Shown one piece after another: positions 4,991 to 6,001 of a stretch of DNA of 6,001 bases; position 1 is the first letter of the stretch, and each line of letters opens with the position of its first letter. This stretch comes from Burkholderiaceae bacterium (lineage in GTDB: Bacteria; Pseudomonadota; Gammaproteobacteria; Burkholderiales; Burkholderiaceae_D). The position numbers and the translations under genes are program-made. The notes under the pieces are model-generated. The model saw nothing but the letters and a program-made list of their open reading frames with translations, was not told where the DNA came from and made no database searches. The stretch lies in NCBI GenBank assembly GCA_019752915.1, contig JAIELO010000405.1:1-6001 (forward strand), read 5' to 3'.

Positions 4991-6001
4991 CCGGCACCAG
5001 GCTGCCGATTGCCGCACGGATGAAGTCGCGCATGGCGGGCGTGACAAAGCCCGAATCGGTCAGCGCCGGTTCCTGCGTCAGCGCCTGCCGGATTTTCTGC
5101 TGGGTCACTGGATTATCGCCCGCAAACGAGCGGAATAATTCCAGCCATTCCCGCGCCAGCGCCTGTGCTGCTGGTGTATCGGCAGCGTAGCCCTGCTCCA
5201 TCGCGCTGTGCACCCGGGCGATCAGGGGCGGCCAGTCGGCGGCGCGGCGACCGAGGTTGGCGCTCAGGAAGGCAAACTCATCGTCATCGAGATAGCGGCG
5301 ATAGATGGCTAGCTGGCGCTGCTGCGACGCGGCGATGACGAAGTCCATCATGGCCGGTGAAATACCGCTCTGTTGCTGTGCCAGTGTTTCCTGCGTATGC
5401 ATGGTGTTCAGCTTGGCAAACAGTTGCGGGCTGCCCGCGGTATCGCGCACCACCATGCGCATCCACTGCGCCGCCAGTTCGATGGCACGCGGGTGATCCG
5501 GCTGTGCGCCGTTGTTCATCAGGCGGTCGACGTCATCGACCAATTCCTTCCACTCATCCCGGACGGCATCGGCGGGTTTGTACAACGGCAGTTGTTGCAG
5601 CTCGTCTTGCGAAAAATATTGATCGTACATGGTCATCAGCTCCAGAGTTGTTAGCCAGTTGGCCAGTTCAGGTTGCTGTCCCTGCTGTAGCTGCTCATGC
5701 AGTTCGCCCAGGCGCTGGCGTAAGGCCGTTGCCTGTTCGATTTGCCGGGTCAGCTGGTCGATCTGTTGTGCAACGACCTTGGCAAGGGGCAGTTCTGGTC
5801 TGGCCAGATATGCGCCGATGTCGGCCAGCGATAAACCGAATTTGCGCAGCGCCTGAATCTGGTGCAGTCGGGCGATGTCATCTCGGCCGTAAAGCCGGTA
5901 GCCGGCAGCGGAGCGCGCGGAAGGCGTGAGCAGGCCGATGGCATCGTAATGGTGGAGTGTGCGCACCGTGAGTCCGGTGCGGGTACTCAATTCGCCAATT
6001 T
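4974..6001 (-). CDS. MerR-family regulator with duplicated TipAS-like C-terminal domain (first codons beyond right edge)
   Basis: A TTG at 5990 gives 338 aa, but the frame continues upstream as IGELSTRTG, the normal MerR N-terminus. The true start is therefore probably a few codons past the edge. Numbering from that TTG, residues 1-70 are the MerR winged HTH (TVRTLHHYDAIGLL, then GYRLYG and the wing). Residues 72-105 are a Gln/Leu-rich helix that should form the dimer coiled coil. The rest is TipAS-like: residues 125-221 and 233-327 align as two copies with a shared pattern (W, L, V, M, G, D-P, LA, W, AG, QE, PAM-DF, AA). The protein has no cysteine, which argues against metal or thiol sensing and for a small-molecule ligand, as in TipAL. 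Effector and targets are unknown. It converges on glmS; its promoter is outside the window. Confidence 0.9.
   Translation of the reverse strand, partial: IGELSTRTGLTVRTLHHYDAIGLLTPSARSAAGYRLYGRDDIARLHQIQALRKFGLSLADIGAYLARPELPLAKVVAQQIDQLTRQIEQATALRQRLGELHEQLQQGQQPELANWLTTLELMTMYDQYFSQDELQQLPLYKPADAVRDEWKELVDDVDRLMNNGAQPDHPRAIELAAQWMRMVVRDTAGSPQLFAKLNTMHTQETLAQQQSGISPAMMDFVIAASQQRQLAIYRRYLDDDEFAFLSANLGRRAADWPPLIARVHSAMEQGYAADTPAAQALAREWLELFRSFAGDNPVTQQKIRQALTQEPALTDSGFVTPAMRDFIRAAIGSLVPGKPAH

Noticed and set aside
1..6001. Neisserial DNA uptake sequences (GCCGTCTGAA type)
   Set aside because: I found no copy on either strand, so they neither support nor exclude a non-Neisseriaceae member of the order.
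1..6001. Mobile element, phage or defence island
   Set aside because: There is no transposase, integrase, terminal repeat pair or tRNA-end duplication. The genes are core metabolism and ordinary regulators.

Overview
The window looks like a chromosomal segment of a betaproteobacterium, most likely of the Neisseriales (Chromobacteriaceae/Chitinibacteraceae type). This rests on the GC-rich genes, on GlmU and GlmS that match the enterobacterial enzymes closely along their whole length, and on the glmU / Lrp-AsnC regulator / glmS layout. The placement is an inference from gene content; no rRNA or other decisive marker is present.

Layout. Positions 1-509 (minus) hold the N-terminal part of a DUF6279-type lipoprotein that runs off the left edge. 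It is divergent from glmU (551-1915, plus), with only 41 bp between the two starts. glmU ends in a good rho-independent terminator (1937-1962). Then comes about 500 bp without a credible gene (1916-2421). Its first 100 bp is GC-rich with no feature I can name. The rest, 2060-2411, is an array of DnaA-box-like 9-mers, all in one orientation: three exact (complement TTATCCACA), five with one mismatch, and several weaker copies often 11-12 bp apart. The array contains a sharp switch from GC-rich (2161-2203) to AT-rich sequence (2204-2280). It resembles a replication origin or a DnaA-titration locus and is the most interesting part of the window.

Next is an Lrp/AsnC-family regulator (2422-2874, minus), divergent from glmS (3015-4844, plus). 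The 140 bp between them carry three related palindromic sites with centres about 29 bp apart. They overlap the best promoter candidate for the regulator and end just before the glmS upstream region. This suggests autoregulation and possibly control of glmS. After glmS come a strong hairpin (4905-4931), a set of nested inverted repeats, and a convergent MerR-family regulator (4974-6001, minus). That protein's C-terminal half is two tandem copies of a TipAS-like unit; its first few codons lie beyond the right edge.

How the genes work together. GlmS makes glucosamine-6-phosphate from fructose-6-phosphate and glutamine. GlmU makes UDP-GlcNAc from glucosamine-1-phosphate, acetyl-CoA and UTP. They are the first and last enzymes of the pathway feeding peptidoglycan and LPS; GlmM, the middle step, is not here. 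In E. coli glmU and glmS are co-transcribed. Here a DnaA-box array and an oppositely oriented regulator separate them, so the two must be transcribed independently.
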